Below, piece after piece: positions 6,631 through 13,344 of a DNA stretch of 14,983 nucleotides. The DNA comes from Actinomycetes bacterium (GTDB lineage Bacteria; Actinomycetota; Thermoleophilia; Gaiellales; Gaiellaceae). The notes under the pieces were generated by a model. It was not told the DNA's origin, made no database searches, and saw only the letters and a program-made list of their open reading frames with translations. The translations under genes were made by a program, and so were the position numbers. The stretch is from positions 1 through 14,983 of the forward strand of contig JAUXJK010000015.1 in NCBI GenBank assembly GCA_030624785.1, in the 5' to 3' direction. Within the stretch, counting starts at the first letter, position 1, and each line of letters starts with the position of its first letter.

Positions 6631-7020
6631 CTAGCTTGAGGTTGTGGCATCGAGGCTGGTCATGAACACTCGTGCGATCCAGCGCCACGCCACCAGCACG
6701 ATCAATGTGAGCGTCAGCGCCACGGCCCAGAATCCGAGGTATTCGCCGTCGACCGTCCGCCCAAGAGCGGCGGCGCGGAGAAGAACTCCGACGCTGATTC
6801 CAACTGCCCAGGTCGCTCCAAGTCGAAGTACGCCCGGATGCGCATAGGGTCGAAACAAGACAGCCGCAGCCACCCACCCAGCGCAGAGCAGCCCGACGTT
6901 GCGAAGGACGTCGAGAAGCGAGAACCCTCCATCGTGCATCGCGCCGCCAACGAACGCGAACACCAGGATCGGCGAGAGATCACCAAGCATGAGCAGCCTT
7001 CGCCGACGGTCGTCTCTCAC
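6631..7020 (-). CDS. DUF3054 family integral membrane protein
   Basis: From GTG 7020 the protein has 129 residues, the normal size of this small family. A short Arg-rich N-terminus (RDDRRRR) is followed by four hydrophobic segments at about 9-26, 38-57, 66-86 and 95-117. The first carries the aspartate (LGDLSPILVF) and the loop a GGAMHDGG motif resembling the family G-R-x-S-H-x-x-G. Function of the family is unknown. The frame is open further to GTG 7134, which would add 38 residues rich in arginine and unlike the family; I prefer 7020, although no good ribosome binding site precedes it. It ends in a TAG that is in the same reading frame as the downstream hydantoinase gene, with no start codon between them, so the two are likely to be co-transcribed. 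Confidence 0.65.
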   Translation of the reverse strand: MRDDRRRRLLMLGDLSPILVFAFVGGAMHDGGFSLLDVLRNVGLLCAGWVAAAVLFRPYAHPGVLRLGATWAVGISVGVLLRAAALGRTVDGEYLGFWAVALTLTLIVLVAWRWIARVFMTSLDATTSS

Positions 7021-7208
7021 ACCGTCATCTTGCCGCTCACCAGGTGCCACCGCCGAGACAAGGCGTTCGCGCCAACGCCTCGGGCACGGCCGTCGCTTCT
7101 GGATCAGGAACGTCACAACGAGTGACGCAAACACCTCCTGACGACCGTGCGAGACCGGGGCGCTGCTTCTGCAGAGGCCGCCAACACCCTGTTTGAACCG
7201 ACGGGGTT

Positions 7209-8309
7209 CTACTCGCTCCAGGCGATCATCAACGTCGTGATCGGGAGCGTGTATGTAGGCGCATCGCTGCCTCGCGCGTAGACCGAGACCACCAGCGCTT
7301 CACCTATCGCAAGCCACTGCCCATCAGGCGACCACGCATACGGACCGTGGTCGAGCGTGCGACCGAGACCCCGGAAGCCGAAGTCAAGTACTCCGGCCAG
7401 CAGGCCTGGCCAGCCGAGCGCGATTCTGGTCGTGTCAGGGCTGAGTTCTACGCCGCTCGACTGAAGTGGCGGTGCGAGCCCTGATACCGGATAGAAACCA
7501 GAGATGGCCTCGTCCTTCCAGATCTGAATGGTCGTCTGAGGAAGGCCAATAACCCGTCGCACCTTGGTCGCGATGGCACCGTTTGAACCGACGTCGTATG
7601 CGAGAAGCGACGACTCCTCATCGGTCGCGAGGCCAAGACCCTCTCGAAAGTCTTCGGGGGCGAGCACCACACGCCCGTTGGCTAGGATCCCGTCATCGAG
7701 CGGGGCGACGGTTCGCGTGAACAGGAGCCCGTCCTCACCGAATCGCGGATCACAACCGACCGCGCGCTCCGTCACACCAGTGTCGACGGTAAGAACCGTC
7801 GTCTCGTTCGGCGCTGCACACCAGGCGACACGCGCTCCGTCCTCCGCAACCGCTGCGATACGCGATGTCCGAAACGAGTTGTCCCGAAGGCGCGGATCGA
7901 GGTCCACGGCTTTCCGAGGTCGATCGTTTAGATCGAGAAGCGCTAGTCGAAGCTGCGAGTCGTAGGCGACGGCGTAGCTTCCGTCTGCGGAGACATCGAC
8001 CAGCGTGCAGTGGGTCAATGTCCCCGGGGGCTCGAGCTCAAGCTCTTCGAAGTCGACGGCCCGCAGCTGGCATCGGGTGCCCAGAGCCGTGTCCTCGGGA
8101 ACCACAACCCATAGCCGGCCAGGCAGAGCATCCTCGGGCGGGACACCCGGGCCGCGCAGACGATCGGATCCTGCCGTCCGCTCGCCTGTGCGACCTTCTG
8201 CTCTCGAGGTGCCCTCCCCCTCCTTGAGCGACCAGAACAGACTCGCGGCACCGAGAGCGAGGATTCCAGTGAGCAAGATCACGACGCGCGCGCGGGGCAT
8301 GCCCACCAT
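7209..8309 (-). CDS. Membrane-anchored extracytoplasmic WD40/TolB-like propeller protein
   Basis: A 366-residue protein with one N-terminal hydrophobic segment (about 8-27) after MVGMPRAR, so an uncleaved anchor or signal peptide is expected, followed by a linker rich in Gly, Arg and Glu (to about residue 55). The rest shows degenerate propeller repeats: SADGSYAVAYD, AEDGARVAWC, SPDTTRIALGW and SPDGQWLAIGE, each an SPDG-like turn plus a beta strand, as in TolB/WD40-like folds. Cysteines in RCQL, HCTL, WCAAP and GCDP could form two disulfides outside the cell. I do not recognise a named family. It lies 58 nt downstream of the lipoprotein gene on the same strand, suggesting joint expression and a shared envelope role. 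ATG 8300 (M4) is an alternative start. A possible operator lies 15 nt upstream. Confidence 0.7.
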   Translation of the reverse strand: MVGMPRARVVILLTGILALGAASLFWSLKEGEGTSRAEGRTGERTAGSDRLRGPGVPPEDALPGRLWVVVPEDTALGTRCQLRAVDFEELELEPPGTLTHCTLVDVSADGSYAVAYDSQLRLALLDLNDRPRKAVDLDPRLRDNSFRTSRIAAVAEDGARVAWCAAPNETTVLTVDTGVTERAVGCDPRFGEDGLLFTRTVAPLDDGILANGRVVLAPEDFREGLGLATDEESSLLAYDVGSNGAIATKVRRVIGLPQTTIQIWKDEAISGFYPVSGLAPPLQSSGVELSPDTTRIALGWPGLLAGVLDFGFRGLGRTLDHGPYAWSPDGQWLAIGEALVVSVYARGSDAPTYTLPITTLMIAWSE

Positions 8310-8323
8310 TGTGAGCGGGCGAC

Positions 8324-8337
8324 GTCACACGTGCGAC
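8324..8337. promoter_or_regulatory. Imperfect palindrome GTCACACGTGCGAC, candidate operator
   Basis: The 14-nt sequence is symmetrical around CACGTG except for one mismatched pair. It sits in the 58-nt gap between the lipoprotein stop and the propeller-protein start, 15-28 nt before ATG 8309, where a bound protein could block transcription. No promoter boxes could be assigned. Confidence 0.2.
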
Positions 8338-8367
8338 AGTTCGCGGGGCAGCGCCGAACGCGAGCGC

Positions 8368-9102
8368 CTAGTTGGCCGAGCTGCTCGGGTTCTTTCCTGT
8401 CTTCTTTTTCTGCGTGTTGGCCTTCTTCGGCGATACCGCTTCTGGATCTTGCTCTGCCCGAATGAGATCTGAGCCAACCGCCAGAGTCAAGAGATACGGC
8501 TCGACCTCTGATACGACCCGCTGATAGTTCGCTTCGACGTTCGTGTACGTGGCGATTACGGCGAGATCAGCCTCGATCGAAATCAGCGCGAGGAAGTGAA
8601 ATTGCCGGCCTGCGAACTCGCCGATGTACTCCGCTCGACCTCCTCGGTCGCCGTTCGCCAGCACGACCTCTCGCATGTCAACTGCCGCAAACCCCTCGAT
8701 CTGCGACGGGCCGTTCTCGACGCTTAGTTCGAGATACTTCTCGATGGTTAGATCAGGTGGCACCGATTCCGTGAGAATGTTGACGTTCGCGTCGAACTCC
8801 GCGGATCCAGTGTCCGTGTACCAGACGGCGTTGGCGAGATCGAGGCTGCTGGCAGGCCGCTTCCACCGCTTTGGGACTCCCAGCGTGAACGAACCATCAG
8901 GAGCCTCGTAGAGCCGGGCATCCGCCGGAATGGCTGGTCGCGGGAGATCGGGAACCTGCTCGACCGCGTCCGTCGAGCCTTCGGCGGCGCTGAACTCGAC
9001 TGCGGTTTCCTGACCACCGCAACCGGCAAGAACAAGAGCAGTGAGGGCGGCTGCCGCAACGCCGCCAACGGAGCGCCGGGAGAGGGACATGAATGAGGGC
9101 AT
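8368..9102 (-). CDS. Lipoprotein with a PsbP/DcrB-like (DUF1795-type) domain
   Basis: A 244-residue exported lipoprotein. Residues 5-28 form a signal peptide with SRRS in the n-region, an Ala/Val/Leu core and the lipobox LAGC, so C28 would be lipidated; the paired arginines leave Tat export possible but the motif is weak. After a low-complexity linker, residues 65-215 resemble the Mog1/PsbP/DcrB fold: a DGSFTLGVPKRWKR strand-turn, an FDANVNILTE strand, the helix DLTIEKYLELS, and the closing strands FHFLALISIEADLAVIATYT with a final helix ending VEPYLLTL. This fold is seen in actinobacterial lipoproteins such as LpqN/LpqT relatives; function is unknown. The last 25 residues are Lys/Ser-rich and probably disordered. 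ATG 9090 (M5) is an alternative start. The membrane-anchored propeller gene follows on the same strand. Confidence 0.75.
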   Translation of the reverse strand: MPSFMSLSRRSVGGVAAAALTALVLAGCGGQETAVEFSAAEGSTDAVEQVPDLPRPAIPADARLYEAPDGSFTLGVPKRWKRPASSLDLANAVWYTDTGSAEFDANVNILTESVPPDLTIEKYLELSVENGPSQIEGFAAVDMREVVLANGDRGGRAEYIGEFAGRQFHFLALISIEADLAVIATYTNVEANYQRVVSEVEPYLLTLAVGSDLIRAEQDPEAVSPKKANTQKKKTGKNPSSSAN

Positions 9103-9157
9103 ATCGCCTACTGATCCTGTTGGCCGAGCGACGACCGCGCATCACCCGTTTGAAGGA

Positions 9158-9171
9158 TGTCCCCGAGGACA
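9158..9171. other. Short inverted repeat between divergent genes
   Basis: TGTCC and GGACA form a 5-bp stem with a CCGA loop in the 170-nt region between the lipoprotein (-) and VOC (+) genes. The region must hold both promoters, but no clear -35/-10 pair could be assigned to either; this repeat is the only symmetrical element noticed. Confidence 0.15.
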
Positions 9172-9272
9172 CGACACGCCACTCACGACCGTCCGTCCCT
9201 TCATATCCTGTCAGGGCGACAACCCCGCTGCTGGCAGAATGTGAGCCCTACGACGCCCGGAGGTAGTGCCAC

Positions 9273-9728
9273 ATGACAGCGTCATCAAAACCCCGTCTGA
9301 TCGGCATCAACCACATCGCCATCGAGGTTGGCGACATCGGCGAGGCCCTCGACTTCTACGGGAGCATTTTTGAGTTCACGCTGAGAAACCGCTTCGAACG
9401 AATGGCCTGGATCGACATGGGTGACCAGTTCATCGCTCTCTCAGCCACCTCGTCGCGACCGGCCGACGACGACCGTCACTTCGGCCTAGCCGTCGACTCG
9501 AAAGAAGCAACACAGCAGGCTATGGCCGCGGCCGGTGTCGAAGCGCTACCAGGCCGAGGGCTGCGTTTCCGCGACCCCTGGGGCAACCAGATCGAGATCG
9601 TCGACTACCGCGAGGTGCAGTTCACGAAGGCCGCGGGCGTGGCCCGCGGCATGGGAATCGACGGGCTCGAGAAGAGCGCTGACGCAACAGAAGAACTGCG
9701 TGGCAAGGGCCTGATCGCCGACGACTAG
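9273..9728 (+). CDS. VOC-fold (glyoxalase/dioxygenase superfamily) protein
   Basis: A 151-residue single-domain protein preceded by a strong ribosome binding site (GGAGG at 9259-9263, 9 nt before ATG). The vicinal oxygen chelate fold is shown by INHIAIEVGD (12-21), DFYGSIFEF, the second-module strand HFGLAV (69-74) and the terminal FRDPWGNQIEIVDY (99-112). H14, H69 and E108 stand where the fold places metal ligands. At the position of the fourth ligand of glyoxalase I (Glu of an IEL motif) the sequence reads IAL, so A55 replaces it; a 2-His-1-carboxylate site as in extradiol dioxygenases, or no catalysis at all, fits better than glyoxalase I. The substrate is unknown. The C-terminal 40 residues form a charged helical tail. 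It is convergent with the YdcF gene, 42 nt apart. Confidence 0.8.
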   Translation: MTASSKPRLIGINHIAIEVGDIGEALDFYGSIFEFTLRNRFERMAWIDMGDQFIALSATSSRPADDDRHFGLAVDSKEATQQAMAAAGVEALPGRGLRFRDPWGNQIEIVDYREVQFTKAAGVARGMGIDGLEKSADATEELRGKGLIADD

Positions 9729-9770
9729 CGCGCCGAACGCGAGCATCGTTTCTAGACAAACTCAGCCGTC

Positions 9771-10310
9771 TCAGCGGGTCGCGACACGCCTCTTCGCACG
9801 AAGCTGAGCTGGAGCAACGACCCATCCACCGAGTTCGCGCAACAAGCGCCGGACCGTTGGCCGATCGTCGGCGTGAGCCGGCGTCACGTCGGTCGCCATG
9901 TCGAAGCGTGCGCCTCTGAACAGGAACAGCGCTCGACGCATGTGCCATCTCGACGTGACGACTCGGATCTCATCGACACCGAGCGCATCCGCCAGTGCGG
10001 CCACCCGAACGGCGCTTTCGGCCGTCGTGCGCGCATGCGGATCTGACACAACGGGCACGCCTGCCTCGGGCCACGCGTCCCACATGAGCTCTGCTTCCGA
10101 CGGAGAGCCGTTCTGTCGAGCCCAGCCGGAGAGAACGACCGCACGAGCGTCCGAAACCACCTCCGCACCTCGAGCGAGGCGAGCAGCACAGATCGGGTGA
10201 AGGTCGGAACGCCCGCGAGACGAATAGCCGAGGACGGCAACGATGACACCGCCTGAGCCGGTCTCGAGCTTCGCGGCCGCTTGACTGATATCGACCGGGG
10301 CCGCGCTCAC
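9771..10310 (-). CDS. YdcF/ElyC family (DUF218) protein
   Basis: A 179-residue protein starting at GTG 10310. It begins with a strand VIVAVLGYS (22-30) and carries the DUF218 signatures: ARLARGAEV, AVVLSGW (57-63), SEAELM (71-76), TTAESA (95-100) and VTSRWHMRRA (118-127). DUF218 proteins such as E. coli ElyC and SanA are linked to envelope polymer metabolism, probably through an undecaprenyl-linked intermediate; the biochemical role is not settled. Unlike those, no membrane segment or signal peptide is seen, so this looks like a cytosolic soluble version. The gene follows the glycosyltransferase gene by 42 nt on the same strand, which supports an operon and a possible role with lipid-linked sugars. 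The ribosome binding site is weak, so the start is moderately certain. Confidence 0.75.
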   Translation of the reverse strand: MSAAPVDISQAAAKLETGSGGVIVAVLGYSSRGRSDLHPICAARLARGAEVVSDARAVVLSGWARQNGSPSEAELMWDAWPEAGVPVVSDPHARTTAESAVRVAALADALGVDEIRVVTSRWHMRRALFLFRGARFDMATDVTPAHADDRPTVRRLLRELGGWVVAPAQLRAKRRVATR

Positions 10311-10352
10311 AGCCAGCTCAAGCCTCGAGGCCAGCTTTCGACGTCCATCGCT

Positions 10353-11117
10353 TTACCGCTTCTTGCGGTTCGCGATGACACGACGAACGCCCTCGGCCGC
10401 GAGCAGAGTCGCGAACACGGTGAACACCAGCTTGACGGCCTTGGCGCCGCGCAGCTTCGACTCACCGCTCGCGCGCTCGCGCATGTTGACCGGCACTTCG
10501 TCAACGGTGAGCCCGGCATCGGTTAGCCGGATAAGGGATTCAACCTCTGGCGCTCCGCTCTCATATGGCTCCGCCAGCAGGGGCAACGCCACCGCGTTCG
10601 CGGCGTACATGCCGCTCGTCGCGTCGGCAAACGAGCGTCCGAGCCGGATCTTCATGGCGCGCCGCAGAACTCCGATGCCGAAAGCACGGGCTCGGCTCGG
10701 CTCATAACGGTACGGCTCGTACCCTTCGCCTTCAGCAAAGCGCGAGCCAACCGCGACGTCGCATGCTCCGGATTCGACGCGCTGCAGAAGTCGGCGTAGC
10801 TCTGCGACGGGATGCTGACCGTCCGCGTCTACCCGCCCGCAGAAGTCATAGCCGTGCGAGAGCGCATACCCGTAGCCGGCTGCGATGCCTGCGCGCAGCC
10901 CTCGATTCTCTTCGAACTGTTCGACGACCGCGCCTCTGGCGCGAGCGACCTCCGCTGTTCGATCTGTCGAACCGTCGTCGACCACAAGGACGTCGGCGCT
11001 GCCCAGTTCCTCGGCGAGCTCGTCGAGGACGGCAGGCAGATTGTCCTCCTCATTCCACGCGGGGACGAATACGAGTATGCGCGCCGCGGACTTGAGTGAC
11101 GGTTCAGGATCGTCCAT
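10353..11117 (-). CDS. Family 2 glycosyltransferase, dolichyl/polyprenyl-phosphate mannose synthase-like
   Basis: A 254-residue GT-A fold enzyme that would transfer a sugar from a nucleotide donor, most likely to polyprenyl phosphate at the inner face of the membrane. Visible features are the N-terminal strand ILVFVPAWNEEDNL (14-27), the donor-site DDGSTD (47-52), ENRGLRAGIAAGYGYA (70-85), the metal-binding VDADGQH (96-102), the acceptor-loop DATSGMYA and the VPVNMRERASGESKL segment near the C-terminus typical of DPM1-type enzymes. No full transmembrane domain follows; only one moderately hydrophobic stretch (about 224-247) could associate with the membrane. A TAGGTT box ends 9 nt before the ATG, and a GAGG lies 4 nt before it, so initiation with a very short leader is possible. 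The YdcF gene follows directly. Confidence 0.85.
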   Translation of the reverse strand: MDDPEPSLKSAARILVFVPAWNEEDNLPAVLDELAEELGSADVLVVDDGSTDRTAEVARARGAVVEQFEENRGLRAGIAAGYGYALSHGYDFCGRVDADGQHPVAELRRLLQRVESGACDVAVGSRFAEGEGYEPYRYEPSRARAFGIGVLRRAMKIRLGRSFADATSGMYAANAVALPLLAEPYESGAPEVESLIRLTDAGLTVDEVPVNMRERASGESKLRGAKAVKLVFTVFATLLAAEGVRRVIANRKKR

Positions 11118-11167
11118 CGCGCCTCGAACCTAGCAGCGACCGACGCTGAACGACTCGCAGTCACCCA

Positions 11168-11800
11168 TCAGTCTTCGAGTTCCTGTTGCTGGTAGACGCG
11201 TTGCATTGACGGCCGTTCGATAACGCGTCGATAGTGCGCCCCAAGATTGGGAGCATCCCACCAGGGACTGTCGAGGCGGCGCCCCCATCGGGTCAGCATC
11301 GCAAGGAACAGGTCGGCGCTCGAGAACTCGCCGCCGACGAGGAAGCCGCCCGCTTGTGCGAGCTCCGCCTCAAGCCACTCCCCCGTTGCTCTGAGTCGAG
11401 CTCGCGCGCCCGCTTCTAGCTCGGACTTGCCGGCCTCGCTATCAAGGCTCCGGCCAGGTGCAAACACGTTCATGAAGTCAGCCTGGACCGTGTTCGTAAG
11501 GTAGACGTGCCATCGATACCACGCGGCGCGACCGGCCAGATCGGTAGTTGGGGCGAGGTTGGCTTGCGGAAATCGCTCGCTCAGGTACATGCAGACAGCG
11601 GCTGACTCGTACGTGACGATGTCGCCGTCAACAAGAGCGGGAACTTGCCCTCTCGGTTGGATCTCCAGGTAGTTCGGTGGATCGACCGGAATGCCGTCCT
11701 CGCGCACGACTCGCACGAGCTCGTACTCAGCTTCCGTCTCCTCCAGGCATCCGTGAGGCGCCAGCGACGCCGCACCAGGGAGGTAGTAGAGCTTGATCAT
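11168..11800 (-). CDS. Glutathione S-transferase family protein (beta-like)
   Basis: A 210-residue protein with an N-terminal thioredoxin-like domain (1-80) and an all-helical C-terminal domain. ATG 11800 is chosen over ATG 11806 because GAAGGA (11812-11807) is 6 nt from the former and directly abuts the latter. The start MIKLYYLPGAASLAPH matches bacterial beta-class GSTs, the cis-proline is in GQVPAL (P54), and the gamma-glutamyl-binding turn is YESAAV (64-69). The residue equal to the conserved Cys10 of beta-class enzymes (PGxCSL) is Ala11. Known: GSTs conjugate or reduce with glutathione; many actinobacteria make mycothiol instead, so the thiol cofactor here is open. It lies 50 nt upstream of the glycosyltransferase gene and has a promoter candidate of its own. 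Confidence 0.85.
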   Translation of the reverse strand: MIKLYYLPGAASLAPHGCLEETEAEYELVRVVREDGIPVDPPNYLEIQPRGQVPALVDGDIVTYESAAVCMYLSERFPQANLAPTTDLAGRAAWYRWHVYLTNTVQADFMNVFAPGRSLDSEAGKSELEAGARARLRATGEWLEAELAQAGGFLVGGEFSSADLFLAMLTRWGRRLDSPWWDAPNLGAHYRRVIERPSMQRVYQQQELED

Positions 11801-11817
11801 TTGCATTCCTTCGCTCG

Positions 11818-11846
11818 AATGTATCGGGCGAAAAACGATAGCTCAA
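11818..11846 (-). promoter_or_regulatory. Candidate sigma70-type promoter of the GST gene
   Basis: TTGAGC (11846-11841) and TACATT (11823-11818) on the minus strand are spaced by 17 nt; each matches its consensus at four of six bases. The transcript would start near 11811, giving a leader of about 11 nt that just includes most of the ribosome binding site before ATG 11800. Confidence 0.4.
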
Positions 11847-11917
11847 GCACGTGTGGGGAATCGGATCCGGAATCGCTCATGAGCCGCCATGCACGTGCGC
11901 AGCCGCTCGCGCGCACC

Positions 11918-12289
11918 CTAGGAATTGTCGGGCGCAGAGTATCGCTCCGGCACGGCACGCACCTCGATCGTTCCGAGCCTGGCGTGCGGAATCTTCGCGG
12001 CGAGCTCAAGCGCCTCGGCGCGGGTCGCGCAATCGAGCATGTAGAAACCTCCGAGCTGTTCCTTGGTCTCAGCGAATGGGCCATCGGTCGCGAATGTCTC
12101 GCCGTCACGAACGCGTACCGAGGTTGCCGTTGCAACAACTTCAAGCGGCTCGCCCGCGAGGACACGATCGCCGGCCTCCTCGCCGAACGCCCGATACTCA
12201 GCCATCATCGATGTGAACTCGTCGGTACCAGGCATAGGCCTGTTTCCAGGTGTTGTCTCGTCTGAGTAGATCAAGCACACGAACTTCAT
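11918..12289 (-). CDS. YciI family (DGPF-domain) protein
   Basis: A 123-residue single-domain protein of the YCII-related, dimeric alpha/beta-barrel (ferredoxin-like) group. The start at MKFVCLIYSD has a strong ribosome binding site, AGGAGG, 7 nt upstream, and gives the typical family N-terminus, although the frame stays open far upstream. The diagnostic motif DGPFAETKEQLGGFYMLD begins at residue 69, preceded by the RVLAGEPLE strand-loop. In Actinobacteria these proteins are often encoded near ECF sigma factors (SigJ/RpoE-like) and were once called PhnB-like or DGPF proteins; no sigma factor is present here. Biochemical role is unknown. It is transcribed divergently from serB across 188 nt and may read into the GST gene, 117 nt downstream. 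Confidence 0.8.
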   Translation of the reverse strand: MKFVCLIYSDETTPGNRPMPGTDEFTSMMAEYRAFGEEAGDRVLAGEPLEVVATATSVRVRDGETFATDGPFAETKEQLGGFYMLDCATRAEALELAAKIPHARLGTIEVRAVPERYSAPDNS

Positions 12290-12336
12290 GGGGATCCTCC
12301 TGTCGGGTCGAGGTTGAGACGCGGCCATCGCCCACC

Positions 12337-12346
12337 GCAACGTTGC
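12337..12346. promoter_or_regulatory. Palindrome GCAACGTTGC, candidate operator
   Basis: A perfect 10-bp inverted repeat in the 188-nt divergent region between the YciI gene (-) and serB (+), 48 nt upstream of the YciI start. No promoter boxes for either gene were convincing, so its target is unassigned. Confidence 0.2.
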
Positions 12347-12477
12347 ACTAACCACACGTCGAACAACAGATCCGATTCTCGACGCTCGGCGCGCCACGTG
12401 CCGATCGAGGCCCAAAAGCACCTCCTCCGTGGGGTTGTGGTCGGCGAGCCTGCCCCGCCGTGGCACGATTGGCATCG

Positions 12478-13344
12478 ATGTTGGATCCCTCGCCCCCCAC
12501 CAATGTGCGCTGGCCAGAGTTCGCGCACGTGGTGTTTGACTGCGACTCGACCCTCTCCGCCGTCGAGGGCATCGACGTGCTCGCGGAAGGCCTGGGGCTC
12601 GAGGCCGAGGTCGCAGCGTTGACGGACGCCGCAATGGCAGGAGAGATCGACCTCAGTGATATTTATGGCGCACGTCTCGAGATGCTTCGACCGACAGAGC
12701 AGGCCGTTGCCGGCCTACGAGCTGCCTACAAGCGCCACATCGTGGAGGACGCGCGCGAGGTGGTCGCCGCGCTTCGCGAGATAGGGATCGCGGTGTATGT
12801 CGTGAGCGGCGGCCTAGTCGAACCCGTCGTTGAGTTCGCTGTGCACCTCGGAATCGACCGGGCAAATGTTCGGGGTGTCCAGGCTCGCTATGACGAGCTG
12901 AGCGGCGAGTGGTGGCGCTCGGATCAGGCCTCCGAAAAGACGTTCGTCGGCTTCGAGGCCGGGGCCTTGACGCGCTCCGACGGCAAACCAGAGGTAATTC
13001 GTGAACTACTCGGAGACGCGCGCGGTCTCACGATGCTGGTTGGTGACGGCGCGAGTGATCAACGGGCGGCGGACACCGTCGACCTCTTCGTCGGCTTCGG
13101 TGGCGTCGCGCGCCGCGAGCGGGTCGCGGAACACGCACCGGTCTATATCACTGCCTCCTCGCTAGCGCCTGTTCTTCCGATCGCCGCGGGGCCGGGCGGG
13201 CAGCTACGGCTAACCTCGCCCGACGCGGTGCAAGTCTTTGAGCGCGGCGTCGCATTCCTCGAGCAGGGAGACGTGACGTTCCATGACCAGCAAAAGCGCG
13301 AGACTCTGCTCGCCGCTCTAGGACAAAGGGATACCCAACCGTGA
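12478..13344 (+). CDS. serB: Phosphoserine phosphatase (HAD superfamily)
   Basis: A 288-residue cytosolic enzyme expected to hydrolyse O-phospho-L-serine, the last step of serine synthesis. HAD motifs are in order: DCDST (21-25, nucleophile D21 and acid/base D23), S110 in VVSGG, K170 in SDGKPE, and GDGASD (189-194) for magnesium. The SAVEGID segment after motif I (27-33) and the GEIDLSDIYGARLEML cap helix (55-70) are those of SerB-type phosphatases and favour this over other HAD hydrolases. About 75 residues extend past the HAD core and are not assigned. ATG 12478 is chosen over GTG 12460 since the six extra residues are unlike the family; neither has a clear ribosome binding site. It overlaps serA by 4 nt, so pathway context supports the call strongly. 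Confidence 0.85.
   Translation: MLDPSPPTNVRWPEFAHVVFDCDSTLSAVEGIDVLAEGLGLEAEVAALTDAAMAGEIDLSDIYGARLEMLRPTEQAVAGLRAAYKRHIVEDAREVVAALREIGIAVYVVSGGLVEPVVEFAVHLGIDRANVRGVQARYDELSGEWWRSDQASEKTFVGFEAGALTRSDGKPEVIRELLGDARGLTMLVGDGASDQRAADTVDLFVGFGGVARRERVAEHAPVYITASSLAPVLPIAAGPGGQLRLTSPDAVQVFERGVAFLEQGDVTFHDQQKRETLLAALGQRDTQP

Noticed and set aside
7132..7139. AGGAGGTG on the minus strand upstream of the DUF3054 gene, a strong ribosome binding site.
   Set aside because: The only in-frame starts are the GTG directly fused to it (no spacing) or a GTG 18 nt away; the alternative TTG opens a frame of only five codons. Treated as an orphan match.
7135..7208. GGTTCAAAC within the gap after the propeller-like gene, resembling a tRNA T-loop.
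   Set aside because: The flanking bases do not pair into a T-stem and no acceptor, D or anticodon arm is present.
8351..8365. 15-nt sequence GCGCCGAACGCGAGC near the lipoprotein stop, repeated exactly at 9730-9744 after the VOC gene.
   Set aside because: Related shorter strings occur elsewhere in the window within coding sequence, and with this base composition one 15-nt repeat is compatible with chance.
12290..12634. Continuation of the YciI frame upstream to 12634, suggesting a 238-residue protein.
   Set aside because: The upstream part is Arg/Pro-rich without family resemblance and runs antisense into serB; the strong ribosome binding site and family N-terminus fix the start at 12289.
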